DNA of 44,625 bases, from assembly GCF_030815255.1 (NCBI RefSeq), contig NZ_JAUSWN010000026.1, positions 1 to 44,625 of the forward strand. Reading direction: 5' to 3'. The notes under the pieces are model-generated. The model did not search any database, was not told where the DNA came from, and saw only the letters and a program-made list of their open reading frames with translations. Positions 34,781-43,446 of this stretch are shown here, piece by piece (position 1 is the first letter of the stretch; each line of letters begins with the position of its first letter). The position numbers and the translations under genes are program-made. The DNA comes from Hathewaya limosa. Its GTDB lineage: Bacteria > Bacillota > Clostridia > Clostridiales > Clostridiaceae.

Positions 34781-35182
34781 TTAAATACTATGTTTTAAAT
34801 AAAATATGATGATATCTAAAATTAGACTATATATTAATATAAATGTACTAGTATAGCCTATAACTTTTATTAATCCAAATACTTTAAAATATCTTTCCCA
34901 TTGCTTTTGATGATTTAACTTTTCCATATGCTTAGGACTCATAAAAGCAATTGCACATATAACAAGACCCAAACAAGATATATATGTTGCAAAAGCATAA
35001 ACCCAATACAGCACATTTAAATATGTTAGATCTTTCTTTACTAATCCTACAATAATACCTACAATTATGCCTATTATAATAGGGATTAAGCTAACTTTTA
35101 AAGATAGAATAAAACAACTATTAAAATCTATTAATCTATCTTTGAAAGTATTTTTTGCATTTTCTTTTATAACTTCTTTCAT
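34781..35182 (-). CDS. Small four-helix membrane protein, unrecognised
   Basis: A 133-residue protein with an N-terminal amphipathic stretch (KENAKNTFKDRLIDF) and about four hydrophobic segments (near residues 28-48, 55-78, 105-130, and one shorter). A charged loop with HMEKLNHQKQWERYFK lies between segments two and three. No family was recognised with confidence. The frame is open from 35233, but GGGGAGG (about 35194-35188) is placed for the ATG at 35182. It is transcribed alone between ftsE and the EndoA toxin gene, with hairpins on both sides. Confidence 0.75.
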   Translation of the reverse strand: MKEVIKENAKNTFKDRLIDFNSCFILSLKVSLIPIIIGIIVGIIVGLVKKDLTYLNVLYWVYAFATYISCLGLVICAIAFMSPKHMEKLNHQKQWERYFKVFGLIKVIGYTSTFILIYSLILDIIIFYLKHSI

Positions 35183-35316
35183 TATTATCCTCCCCATCTT
35201 ATTGTAAATTATCTTGTACCAGTATATTACCATTTTGACTTATAAGAATTATACAAAAACCGATTTATGTTTTATATATTATATCATAATTTATTTTTAA
35301 AATCATTAATATAAAT

Positions 35317-35361
35317 AGGGTTATACTAGTAAATCTTTAATTAATTTTCTAGTATAACCCT
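35317..35361. terminator. Stem-loop terminator after ndoA
   Basis: A perfect 13-bp stem (35317-35329 with 35349-35361) encloses a 19-nt loop, 13 nt beyond the toxin gene stop. T-rich sequence is present on both sides. Confidence 0.7.
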
Positions 35362-35373
35362 TTATTTTATACG

Positions 35374-35724
35374 TTATAAACCAACGCTTATTTTTAAAGC
35401 TCGATCTACTTGTACCATGTCTTTATCTGACATATGACCGATTTTCTCTTTTAATCTTCGCTTGTCCAACGTTCTTATTTGTTCCAATAATACTACTGAA
35501 TCTTTGTTGAGGCCATACTCTTCTGATGAAATTTCTACATGTGTCGGTAATTTCGCCTTATCAATTTGTGAAGTAATAGCTGAAATTATCACTGTTGGAC
35601 TATGCCTATTTCCCATGTCATTTTGAATTATTATTACCGGTCTAATACCACCTTGTTCAGAACCGACTACTGGACTTAGATCAGCGTAAAATATATCTCC
35701 CCTTTTTACTATCATCATCGCCAT
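35374..35724 (-). CDS. ndoA: EndoA/MazF family mRNA endoribonuclease toxin
   Basis: A MazF/PemK-like toxin cutting single-stranded mRNA at short sites (UACAU in B. subtilis). The core reads VKRGDIFYADLSPVVGSEQG, followed by RPVIIIQND, SPTVIISAITSQ, KAKLPTHVEIS and LLEQIRTLDKRRL, very close to B. subtilis EndoA. The long frame opens at 35757, but the conserved protein begins at MIVKRG. In-frame ATGs lie at 35724, 35718 and 35715; a GTGAG sequence 8 nt before 35724 makes that start plausible but not certain (114-116 residues either way). The start lies inside the 3' end of the antitoxin gene, so translation is probably coupled. Confidence 0.93.
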   Translation of the reverse strand: MAMMIVKRGDIFYADLSPVVGSEQGGIRPVIIIQNDMGNRHSPTVIISAITSQIDKAKLPTHVEISSEEYGLNKDSVVLLEQIRTLDKRRLKEKIGHMSDKDMVQVDRALKISVGL

Positions 35725-36001
35725 AAGGAAACTCACTCTCCAATAGTTGGGCTTCATATTCTTCTAATTCTTCTTTATAATTTTGAAAACCTAACTGACA
35801 ATATTCTATATTCAATTCTGCCATCTCTTCATATCCCTTTTTCATCTGTTCTTGTATACTTTGTTTTTTTGTCTCTTCTATATATACTATTATGGCTTCT
35901 CTGATAAATTCACTCTTTTTTTTATTATTTTTTTTTAGTATCTCATTTAACTCTTTATTTAGTGCATCTGAGAGGTTAATAACTAATTTTTTACTTGACA
36001 T
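35681..36001 (-). CDS. ndoAI: EndoAI/MazE-like ribbon-helix-helix antitoxin
   Basis: The 106-residue protein has an N-terminal ribbon-helix-helix DNA-binding region (KKLVINLSDALNKELNEIL, then KKKSEFIREAIIVYIEE, about residues 4-44). A glutamate-rich, probably disordered C-terminal half would wrap the toxin active site, as in EndoAI. It lies directly upstream of the toxin gene with a 44-nt overlap and downstream of alr, as in B. subtilis. The antitoxin normally represses its own operon; no operator palindrome was identified in the 154 nt upstream. Confidence 0.9.
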   Translation of the reverse strand: MSSKKLVINLSDALNKELNEILKKNNKKKSEFIREAIIVYIEETKKQSIQEQMKKGYEEMAELNIEYCQLGFQNYKEELEEYEAQLLESEFPYGDDDSKKGRYILR

Positions 36002-36155
36002 AGTAAAACCAATTCCTCCTATTTAACTCTAGCTTTATGTATGCTCAATATATTTTTGTATTTCTATAAATTATTGAAAATCAATAATACTCTCTCCCCT
36101 AATTACTACATAAATTACTGAATATAGAGTTATAGTTTCCTGTGCCAAATATGAA

Positions 36156-37316
36156 TTAGATATAATTACGAATTTGAACTACTTTGCCTTCTTTTATGTA
36201 TACTCTAGGTACTCTTTTTCCTAAAACGCATAGAATTTCATAGCTTATAGTACCGATCAATTCCCCCAATTCTTCTGCTGTTATCTTATTATTGCCATCT
36301 TGACCTATTAATATAACTTCCTCTCCAACTTTTATATCCTTTATATTGGAGACATCTATCATACATTGGTCCATGCAAATTTTACCTACTACTGGGGCGA
36401 ATTCTCCTCTTATGAGCACTTTTGCCTTACCTGTTAGTAGTCTACTATATCCATCAGCATATCCTACTGGAAGAGTTGCTATAATACTATCCTTTTCCGT
36501 TTGGAATACTCTTCCATAACCTATATATTCCCCTCTTTTAACCCTTTTTACGTGCACTACATTGGTTTTTAAAGACATTACTGGTTTAAGCGAAATTTTA
36601 TCTTTGTTAACCTCATCAGATGGATAATATCCATAAAGAATTATACCTGGTCTTACCCTATCGGATATTGGTTCTTGTAAATCAATTATTGCAGCACTAT
36701 TGTAAATATGTTTTTTCCCTATATCGACCCCCTTTTCTTTTAAAGCATTACAAAACCAATTAAATCTGTCTATTTGCATTTTAGTATAAGTTTTATCAAA
36801 TTCATCTGCTGTGGAGAAATGAGAAAAGACTCCTTGAATTTTTAAATTAGGTAATTTACTTATTCTAATAACTTCTTCTATATTTTCATCTTCTTTTAAA
36901 TACCCAATTCTCCCCATACCTGTATCTACTGCAATATGAATTTTAGCAATTTTGTTTTTTATTTTTGCACATTCTGATAATTCCTTTGCAAATTCATATG
37001 AAAATACAGTTTGATCTATATCATATTTTAAAAGTTCTTCAATAAAGCTTGGTGGTGTAAAACCTAAAATTAAAATAGGACATTGGATTCCTGACTTTCT
37101 AAGTTCTATAGCTTCACTTAAAACTGCAACAGCTAAACTATCAGCTCCATTCTCCAAAAGAACTGGAGCTACATTTAGAGCACCATGTCCATAAGCATCC
37201 GCTTTTACTACAGCCATAACTTCCTTATTCTTACAAAGTTTTTTAATTTCTCTCATATTATGTGCTAGATTATCTAAATCTACTTCTGCCCATACTGGTC
37301 TTAAATGCTTAAACAC
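36156..37316 (-). CDS. alr: Alanine racemase
   Basis: A PLP enzyme interconverting L- and D-alanine for peptidoglycan. The PLP lysine is in AVVKADAYGHG (about residues 36-46), IAVDTGMGRIGY supplies the phosphate-site region, and the second catalytic base (Tyr) is in YGRVF near GYGRVFQ. KICMDQCMIDVS and PVGYADGYSR are also family motifs. The open frame extends to an ATG at 37358, which lacks a ribosome site. A GAGGTG site (37328-37323) followed after 6 nt by GTG at 37316 gives VFKHLRPVWAEVDLDN as the start and 386 residues, the normal length. Between a GerS-like gene and the EndoAI/EndoA pair. Confidence 0.94.
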   Translation of the reverse strand: MFKHLRPVWAEVDLDNLAHNMREIKKLCKNKEVMAVVKADAYGHGALNVAPVLLENGADSLAVAVLSEAIELRKSGIQCPILILGFTPPSFIEELLKYDIDQTVFSYEFAKELSECAKIKNKIAKIHIAVDTGMGRIGYLKEDENIEEVIRISKLPNLKIQGVFSHFSTADEFDKTYTKMQIDRFNWFCNALKEKGVDIGKKHIYNSAAIIDLQEPISDRVRPGIILYGYYPSDEVNKDKISLKPVMSLKTNVVHVKRVKRGEYIGYGRVFQTEKDSIIATLPVGYADGYSRLLTGKAKVLIRGEFAPVVGKICMDQCMIDVSNIKDIKVGEEVILIGQDGNNKITAEELGELIGTISYEILCVLGKRVPRVYIKEGKVVQIRNYI

Positions 37317-37385
37317 TTTCTTCACCTCATTTTTATTCTTTTGATTATTAAAACTCAATCTATATATTAAAAGTATTATTCTATA

Positions 37386-38090
37386 TTAAATCTTAAACTG
37401 ATCATTATCAAGTTGAATATTCTTTAAAAATTCTTTATATTTTACAATTAAAGTCTCCTCACCTTTTCTATTAAAAACTTTAATCATCTTAGGTATTTTT
37501 TCTTTCTTATCTAAAATAACACAAGCTTTTTCAAGATTTGAATTATTCATTGGAACCTCAAATTTAAATACTTGACAAGTTTTACCTTCATAATCTATGT
37601 TCTTTTCTTTACTATATTGTTGTAAATACAAATACTGTAAATACTGTTCTATAAAACATAACTTATACATACCATCTTGTGATTTTTCCTCATATATTTT
37701 TCCTTTATTATCCTTTACGTATATCTTATCATTTTTAAAAAAATAAGTGTTTTTTTCTAATTCTAACTTACTTCCTTGATATCTTTTATATTTCTGTTCT
37801 CCTGAATATAAAATTTCTTCTTTATTATTTTTCATAATAATATCTATTTTAGAAGTATAGGAACTCATGCTTTTTAAACTTTCCAGCGAATTTAAAGTGC
37901 CTTTTTTTCCTACAGTTAAAATTTTATATATATTAAATCCCAATATTATGGCAAGAATAAAGATTAAAACATCTGTTAGTTTAAGTTTATTAAATACATT
38001 TTTATTATTTATTTTATTTTCTTTTAGTTTCTTAAATTTTATTTTTTCTAGAATCTGTTTATTTTTTTTTACTATTAATTCTTTTTTCAT
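37386..38090 (-). CDS. GerS/YdcC-like (LolA-fold) germination-associated protein
   Basis: The 234-residue protein has a lysine-rich cytoplasmic start, one membrane helix (about residues 39-60, LTDVLIFILAIILGFNIYKI), and an external beta-rich domain. That domain resembles LolA/GerS proteins (YTSKIDIIMKNN, KYKRYQGSKLELEKN, KTCQVFKFEVPMNNSNLEKACV). Position immediately upstream of alr matches C. difficile gerS-alr2 and B. subtilis ydcC-alr. GerS is needed for cortex-modifying enzyme function and spore germination. Unlike GerS and YdcC no lipobox cysteine is visible, so it seems anchored by the helix. The assignment rests on synteny and pattern and is moderate. Confidence 0.7.
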   Translation of the reverse strand: MKKELIVKKNKQILEKIKFKKLKENKINNKNVFNKLKLTDVLIFILAIILGFNIYKILTVGKKGTLNSLESLKSMSSYTSKIDIIMKNNKEEILYSGEQKYKRYQGSKLELEKNTYFFKNDKIYVKDNKGKIYEEKSQDGMYKLCFIEQYLQYLYLQQYSKEKNIDYEGKTCQVFKFEVPMNNSNLEKACVILDKKEKIPKMIKVFNRKGEETLIVKYKEFLKNIQLDNDQFKI

Positions 38091-38189
38091 AATTAGCCCC
38101 CTAAAAACCTATAGTATGAATACTTTCTTACTATAGATTTTATTAAGGAAGCTAAAATTATATTACTATTTTATTTTATAGATTTCTTT

Positions 38190-39680
38190 TTAAAATAAGT
38201 TCAAAAACCTTGGCAAACTATAGTTTATGTCTTCTGCTGTTACCACAAATTTATCTTTACTTAATTCTTCACCTATAAATCCATGTATATATGCCCCCAT
38301 TACTGCAGCCAACATCGGATTATAATCTTGTCCAATGAAAGATGTTATTATACCTGTTAGACAATCTCCCATTCCTCCATTTGCCATAGAACTATTTCCT
38401 GTAGTATTTATATATGCGTCTTTTCCGTCCGTAATTATTGTGTTATATCCTTTTAGTAAAACAATTACTCCATTATTCTGTGCAAAACTTTTAGCTATTT
38501 CTATTCTATGTTTTTTAATTTCTTCTATACCTATACCTGTTAGCCTACTCATCTCACCTAAATGTGGAGTTAAAATAATGGGATAACTATTGTTCTCTTT
38601 CAGTATGTCTAGCCTATTTTGCAATACATTAATACCATCTGCATCAATAACAATAGGACATCTTCTATACATTAAAACTTTTTTTAATATCTCTAATGTA
38701 CATTCATTATTTCCCATTCCCGGACCAAATGCTATGGAAGAAGCTCCTTTTATATATTCTTCTAATTTTTCATCTTCATTATGAATACACATTGCCTCTA
38801 GCACTCTAGAGCTTACATTACTATACACATCCTGGTCACAACATACTCTAACCAATCCCGCCCCACTTTTAACACATGCTTTCGAAGAAATTATAGCAGC
38901 ACCAGTAAATCCTTTTGATCCTGAAAAAATTAAATCCTTTCCAAAATCTCCTTTATGACTCAATAAATTTCTATGTTTAAAATTACTTCTAACAAATTCA
39001 TCATCTACAAGATATTCACCTTTATTAAACTTATTTACAGCATTTAAAGGCATACCAATCTCCTCTACAATAACATCTCCTAAATAATCGAAGGCCTCAT
39101 AACTTAAAAAACCTCTTTTATACATAACAAAAGAAATTGTCTTTGTAGCCTTTATTGCACATCCTAATACATCACCTGTATCACTATGTAAACCCGATGG
39201 AATATCTATAGCTATAACATCATTTGATTTTCTATTAACCAACTCTATTACCTTTTCAAACATTCCTTCTACATTACGTTTTAAACCAGTACCAAAAATT
39301 CCATCTATAATTAAACTATTTTCTTTTATGTTGTCATCTATGTTTTTTATATCTTGTTCCAAGAGAATTTCACTTATATCTGCATTTATATTTTTTAAGA
39401 TCTGATAATTTACATTAAAATCCTTAGACCCTTCTCTGTCCCCTATTATAAAAAACTTAACTTTTTTATTTAAGGCTATTAGGTGCCTTCCTAATGCCAG
39501 TGCATCTCCGCCATTATTTCCTTTACCACATATAACTATAAATTCTTTATATGCTTCAATTGATATATTCTTTAATACCTTAAGAGCTGCATTTTCCATT
39601 AATATAATACTAGGTATCTTCAATTCTTCTATGCAATATTTATCTAATTCTCTTATATCTCGAGCTTGTCCTATTATCAT
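38190..39680 (-). CDS. nnrD: Bifunctional NAD(P)H-hydrate epimerase / ADP-dependent (S)-NAD(P)H-hydrate dehydratase
   Basis: This repair enzyme for hydrated NADH and NADPH has two domains. The N-terminal YjeF_N epimerase (about residues 1-215) shows ICGKGNNGGDALALGRHL and IDGIFGTGL. The C-terminal ribokinase-like dehydratase (about 225-496) shows HLGEMSRLTG, LLKGYNTIITDG and NGGMGDCLTGIITSFIGQ, where GGxGD is the nucleotide-site motif. The 496-residue fused form is usual in clostridia (Nnr). Its ATG immediately abuts the acpS stop, so the two genes are coupled. Confidence 0.94.
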   Translation of the reverse strand: MIIGQARDIRELDKYCIEELKIPSIILMENAALKVLKNISIEAYKEFIVICGKGNNGGDALALGRHLIALNKKVKFFIIGDREGSKDFNVNYQILKNINADISEILLEQDIKNIDDNIKENSLIIDGIFGTGLKRNVEGMFEKVIELVNRKSNDVIAIDIPSGLHSDTGDVLGCAIKATKTISFVMYKRGFLSYEAFDYLGDVIVEEIGMPLNAVNKFNKGEYLVDDEFVRSNFKHRNLLSHKGDFGKDLIFSGSKGFTGAAIISSKACVKSGAGLVRVCCDQDVYSNVSSRVLEAMCIHNEDEKLEEYIKGASSIAFGPGMGNNECTLEILKKVLMYRRCPIVIDADGINVLQNRLDILKENNSYPIILTPHLGEMSRLTGIGIEEIKKHRIEIAKSFAQNNGVIVLLKGYNTIITDGKDAYINTTGNSSMANGGMGDCLTGIITSFIGQDYNPMLAAVMGAYIHGFIGEELSKDKFVVTAEDINYSLPRFLNLF

Positions 39681-40055
39681 TTAATCAACCTCCATAACAG
39701 CATAAGCAATAGCATCTGTACAACTATGGGATATACTTATATGAATTCTATAATCTCCATTTTTACTAGCAATTAGTTTTGCCTTTCCCTTTAATGAAAC
39801 CATTGGTTTACCTAATGTATTATTCTCAATTAATATATCTTTAAAATCAAATTCTCTAAATCCTGTTCCTAAAGCTTTAGCTACTGCTTCTTTTGCAGCA
39901 AACTTTCCCGCTACAAATTCTGGTCTAAACTTCTTCCTTGCAAAATAATCTATTTCAGATTTATTAAAAAGCTTATTTAAAAAAGCATCTCTTCTTTCTA
40001 AAGCCTTTTTTATTCTATTAATTTCAATTATATCTACTCCAACTCCAATAATCAT
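39681..40055 (-). CDS. acpS: Holo-[acyl-carrier-protein] synthase
   Basis: AcpS transfers 4'-phosphopantetheine from CoA to acyl carrier protein for fatty acid synthesis. The 124 residues carry the metal-binding aspartate in GVGVDIIEINRIKKAL (about 4-19), the KFAAKEAVAKALGTG motif (about 52-66) and the C-terminal HISISHSCTDAIAYA. It heads an acpS-nnrD-gerS-like-alr-ndoAI-ndoA series in one orientation, matching the B. subtilis order acpS-(ydcC)-alr-ndoAI-ndoA. Confidence 0.97.
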   Translation of the reverse strand: MIIGVGVDIIEINRIKKALERRDAFLNKLFNKSEIDYFARKKFRPEFVAGKFAAKEAVAKALGTGFREFDFKDILIENNTLGKPMVSLKGKAKLIASKNGDYRIHISISHSCTDAIAYAVMEVD

Positions 40056-40210
40056 TTTTTCTTCCTTTCTATATTTATTTTAATAAAAATAGGAATATAA
40101 AATTTTATATTATTATAGACTATTATATAACATTATTTAAACAACATTATATTTATTATTAAGTTTTAACAAGTAAATTTGGTTACAATTTTAAAATGTT
40201 CCTTTTTACT

Positions 40211-40248
40211 TAAAAAAAATAGACAACTACCATAAATGGAATTGCCTA
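40211..40248 (-). terminator. Intrinsic terminator downstream of the DUF6514 gene
   Basis: On the minus strand TAGGCAA and TTGTCTA pair (one G-U), with an inner CCAT/ATGG stem, followed by eight T residues. It lies about 67 nt past the gene stop. Confidence 0.75.
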
Positions 40249-40314
40249 CTTTTAATATAATAATTAGTTATTAGTTACATGTTTAATTAATCAAATAAAA
40301 CCAAAATTTAAATT

Positions 40315-40668
40315 TTAATATGAACATATACTTTCCATATCTTTATCAAAATCTGATACATAACTGTCTATGTATTCTCCTAGTATATCTACCAAATGAA
40401 TGGGTGATACATCATGATTGTATAAAATTTTTAATAGATTATGAACTTTATATCTTTGCGGACTAATACTTTTTATACAATCTCTTTCAATATTCACAAG
40501 AGTTCCATTTATAACATCTTGACGTTCAACTTCTATTCCATAAGTTTGAATCACGGACAATTCACTTTCAATATAAAGTGACATTTCACTTTTTACTAAT
40601 CTGTAGATATAATTATGTTTCACCTCATTTTCACTAATATGTTTTGAAACGCTTTCTACAATTTCCAT
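40315..40668 (-). CDS. DUF6514-like small protein
   Basis: A 117-residue soluble protein with no membrane segment. The body (YRLVKSEM, QTYGIEVERQDVINGTLVNI, ISPQRYKVHNLLKILY, VSPIHLVDILGEYIDSYV) resembles small clostridial proteins grouped as DUF6514, recognised from memory and therefore of moderate certainty. No catalytic motif is evident. A GGGGGA ribosome site precedes the ATG at 40668. It stands alone between acpS and a gene-free region rich in DnaA-box-like sequences, and has its own terminator. Function unknown. Confidence 0.7.
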   Translation of the reverse strand: MEIVESVSKHISENEVKHNYIYRLVKSEMSLYIESELSVIQTYGIEVERQDVINGTLVNIERDCIKSISPQRYKVHNLLKILYNHDVSPIHLVDILGEYIDSYVSDFDKDMESICSY

Positions 40669-41013
40669 TTTGATCCCCCTACCCTTTCACGGTTAATTAC
40701 CATGTTTTAATTTTATCATCTTGTGGAAAAAAACTATGTCATTTTGTGTATCACTGTTAATAATTTTCTTCCCTATCAATTGACACTTAAACATACCTTA
40801 GAGTCACATAACTCTATTTTTATACCTATTTTTTATTTCTATATCACTTATTATAAAATTCTATATGTCGAATTGCTTGTCTATATGTACAAAATTGAAA
40901 AACTATTTTTTATTTTTACAAAAATTATTAACAGAATAATAAGAAAATATCCACAGTTTTTTCCACTTAATCACATGTCGCATTAAGCCTTCTAGAAAAA
41001 ACTGTGGATATGT
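40669..41013. other. 345-nt gene-free region with DnaA-box-like motifs
   Basis: Very AT-rich. DnaA-box-like 9-mers (consensus TTATCCACA) with one mismatch lie at 40722-40730, 40947-40955 and 41003-41011. Three more (41033-41041, 41062-41070 perfect, 41072-41080) lie just inside the next gene. A long inverted repeat occupies 40947-41011. No convincing coding sequence was seen. Confidence 0.6.
40947..41011. repeat. 17-bp perfect inverted repeat carrying two DnaA-box-like ends
   Basis: Arms 40947-40963 and 40995-41011 are perfectly complementary. The 31-nt loop contains a smaller hairpin, CTTAAT/ATTAAG (40966-40971 with 40982-40987). Each arm ends with ATATCCACA, one base from the DnaA box. On the minus strand a T-rich stretch follows, so it may also terminate the membrane protein gene whose stop is 3 nt away. 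Confidence 0.7.
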
Positions 41014-42318
41014 TTATAACTTTTTCATATACTTATCAACAGTTAAATAACTTTTTTTCATTGTGGATAACTTTTCCACATTCATTTCATGTTTAGAAAA
41101 TTTAGCTTCATTGTAAATTTTAGCTAAGTTTTCTAACTCCTCATTTTTATCAACTTTAATTTTTAAAACATTACTTAAAACGGTTGCACTCATATACGGT
41201 TTAAAAACTTTCTTTTTATAACACTGATTTAAAAACTTTCTATATATGCTCCTTATATTATCTCTAATATCACCTTTACTTTTAAAAATTCTCTTAATAC
41301 TAATATGCTTCTTATTATTACTACTTTCCTTTATTCTTTCAACAATTTCATCTTCATCTTCCTTATGATCAAACAATCTAGCCACTATAATTTTAATTAA
41401 CTTAACTACCGTATATGCTATTATAATAAATGCTAATATTTTTAATATACAGTAAACTCCTCCTCCTATCAAAGTAATTATAAAATTTCTTACTTTGCCA
41501 GCAACACCTTGTTTACTTTCTAATACTTTATTAATTGCTTTCATATCAACCTTCTGTACATCTATTTTACCTGAATCAGAGTTACCTAAATTAACTTTTA
41601 TAAAATCACAGACCTTATTTATTACTATTCCAATTTTACAAAAGATATAATAGAAAAACTTATCAAAATAACCTGATAAATATCCTTTTAATTTCATAAA
41701 AAATAATATAAATATATTATAAATTGGTTCTATAGACATTAACATAACTACACTAAAAATCATACCATTAGTCTTTTTAGCATTTTTATTTCTAATTTTA
41801 TATTTATAATTTCTACTTTCTCTTAATAAGAGAATACTAAAAACTAAAATTAAAAAATAAAATGTGTTAATTCTTTGGAATAACTCATCAAAAATAAAAT
41901 TCATAAAAACTCCTAAAATACCTATGATAATTAGTGAGTTTCTAACAATATTTTGATATTGATAATATGAATATAAAGTTTCTTTAAATGTTCCAATCGA
42001 AAAAACTAGGACTAAGCTATAAACTAAATTTAAGATAACGCCTAATACTTTAGAATCCATTAAAAAATAAACTACGGGACTTGTTAAGATACTAATAATT
42101 AATGTTAATAATAGTATCCTATTGTTTTTATACAACCTTTTAAATATATATTTGGATAAATATAATGTTAAAAATAAAATTGTTAAATTCAATATATATA
42201 TATATCTACTTAAATCTATATTTAAAAGTATTTTAATAAAAAAACTCCATAAAATAAAAAGCATTGTATTCATAAAAACAGCAAAAATAAACTTTACTTC
42301 ATCATACCAACTCATCAT
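41014..42318 (-). CDS. Membrane protein of a MoxR-DUF58 operon, C-terminal DUF4129-like tail, no transglutaminase core
   Basis: The 434-residue protein has about eight hydrophobic segments (most within residues 8-215, one near 285-315) and a charged cytoplasmic C-terminal region. The tail (about 340-434; GDIRDNIRSIYRKFLNQCYKKKVFKPYMSA) resembles the DUF4129 tails of transglutaminase-like membrane proteins that usually stand third in MoxR-DUF58 operons. The transglutaminase Cys-His-Asp core expected between the parts is not seen, so the protein is shortened or a different relative. It overlaps the DUF58 gene by 4 nt. Function is not established. Confidence 0.8.
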   Translation of the reverse strand: MMSWYDEVKFIFAVFMNTMLFILWSFFIKILLNIDLSRYIYILNLTILFLTLYLSKYIFKRLYKNNRILLLTLIISILTSPVVYFLMDSKVLGVILNLVYSLVLVFSIGTFKETLYSYYQYQNIVRNSLIIIGILGVFMNFIFDELFQRINTFYFLILVFSILLLRESRNYKYKIRNKNAKKTNGMIFSVVMLMSIEPIYNIFILFFMKLKGYLSGYFDKFFYYIFCKIGIVINKVCDFIKVNLGNSDSGKIDVQKVDMKAINKVLESKQGVAGKVRNFIITLIGGGVYCILKILAFIIIAYTVVKLIKIIVARLFDHKEDEDEIVERIKESSNNKKHISIKRIFKSKGDIRDNIRSIYRKFLNQCYKKKVFKPYMSATVLSNVLKIKVDKNEELENLAKIYNEAKFSKHEMNVEKLSTMKKSYLTVDKYMKKL

Positions 42319-43436
42319 CTTATGGCCCCCTTAAAATCAAATTTTTTAACACCTTTAATATTAGGTAACCTTAAGTCTGATGAAACATCCATCATAGCTA
42401 TGGATATTCCCCTTGAAACTAATTCTTGTACCATATTTATACTCTCTTTATCTAAATAAAATCCTAAAATTATATATGAATAGTTTCTTTTAAATTCATT
42501 TTTTTTCTTAGATAATAATTCACTAAAGTTCATTTTTTTAGATGGATATATCCTAGCACACATTTCTAACACATTTCCTAAAGAATATTCTGAGCATATA
42601 ACTTCACTTACACCTTTTTTATTTTTACCAATTATTTGTGCATTTGTCCAAAAATCTGTATTAATATTTAAATTTGAACATTCTGATGCTAAAGATGCAA
42701 CTAAGCTAATTGCATTTTCTAATTCTATTTCATCGCCACTCCTCCATACCTTTCTTCCAGATTCCACATTTAAAAGCATAATTAATTGTTTTTCTGAAGT
42801 ATGATCATATTCTCTAACCATTAACCTATTCATCTTAGCACTAGATGCCCAATGAATATCTTTCATTCTATCATTAGTGTTATATTCCCTTATTCCTTTA
42901 ATATATATAGGATCTTTGTAAATCCATCTTTTAACTATATTATCTCCATATAAAGTGTTAGAGGAAAATTTAAATTGACTTAGCTTTTTTACTTCTGGAT
43001 AAACTATAAGTTCCAAGTAATCTATAAATTCTTTTTTACAATTTGAAAAGCCAAAGATATCACCTATTGTAACTTTTATATGACTTATTGTATAAATCCC
43101 TCTTTTACTGCTTTTAAAAGTAGTATTCCTTATTTTACGTTCATAGGATCTCATAGTATATCTACTTATATTTACCTTGAATCCATTATCGTCTTTTTGT
43201 AATTCCTGTTTCATCTTTACAAACTCAGTAGGTAATTTTTCTCTAACATATATAAACGAAAGTGGAAGTCGTTTATTATTTTCAATAGTAGTCTTTATAT
43301 TAAACCTTTCATTTTCAAAAACTCTTATTTTATCTAACTCTCTTTTAATATTAAATTCATTAAAACTTTTAGCATTCATCTTTTTATCAAATTTGAGCAA
43401 ACAATATATTAAAATTAAAATAAATATTATACGCAT
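42315..43436 (-). CDS. DUF58 domain protein
   Basis: The 373-residue protein begins with one short hydrophobic segment (IIFILILIYCLLKF) followed by a beta-rich region. The DUF58 signature is at about residues 184-210 (REYNTNDRMKDIHWASSAK, then MVREYD), with a von Willebrand A-like fold after it (LIMLLNVESGRKVW). DUF58 proteins stand beside MoxR ATPases and are thought to act in MoxR-assisted assembly or maturation of membrane or secreted proteins; the client is unknown. It starts 10 nt downstream of the MoxR gene stop. Confidence 0.9.
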   Translation of the reverse strand: MRIIFILILIYCLLKFDKKMNAKSFNEFNIKRELDKIRVFENERFNIKTTIENNKRLPLSFIYVREKLPTEFVKMKQELQKDDNGFKVNISRYTMRSYERKIRNTTFKSSKRGIYTISHIKVTIGDIFGFSNCKKEFIDYLELIVYPEVKKLSQFKFSSNTLYGDNIVKRWIYKDPIYIKGIREYNTNDRMKDIHWASSAKMNRLMVREYDHTSEKQLIMLLNVESGRKVWRSGDEIELENAISLVASLASECSNLNINTDFWTNAQIIGKNKKGVSEVICSEYSLGNVLEMCARIYPSKKMNFSELLSKKKNEFKRNYSYIILGFYLDKESINMVQELVSRGISIAMMDVSSDLRLPNIKGVKKFDFKGAIR

Positions 43437-43446
43437 TTTTCATCAC

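Noticed and set aside
40723..40986. Plus-strand 87-codon frame in the gap between the DUF6514 gene and the membrane protein gene
   Set aside because: It begins at GTG without a ribosome site, has an odd Tyr/Ile/Phe-rich composition expected of AT-rich noncoding DNA, and runs into the inverted repeat.
40669..41080. Chromosomal origin of replication (oriC)
   Set aside because: DnaA-box-like motifs are present, but there is no dnaA, dnaN, rpmH or rnpA gene nearby and only one perfect box, so a main origin is not supported.
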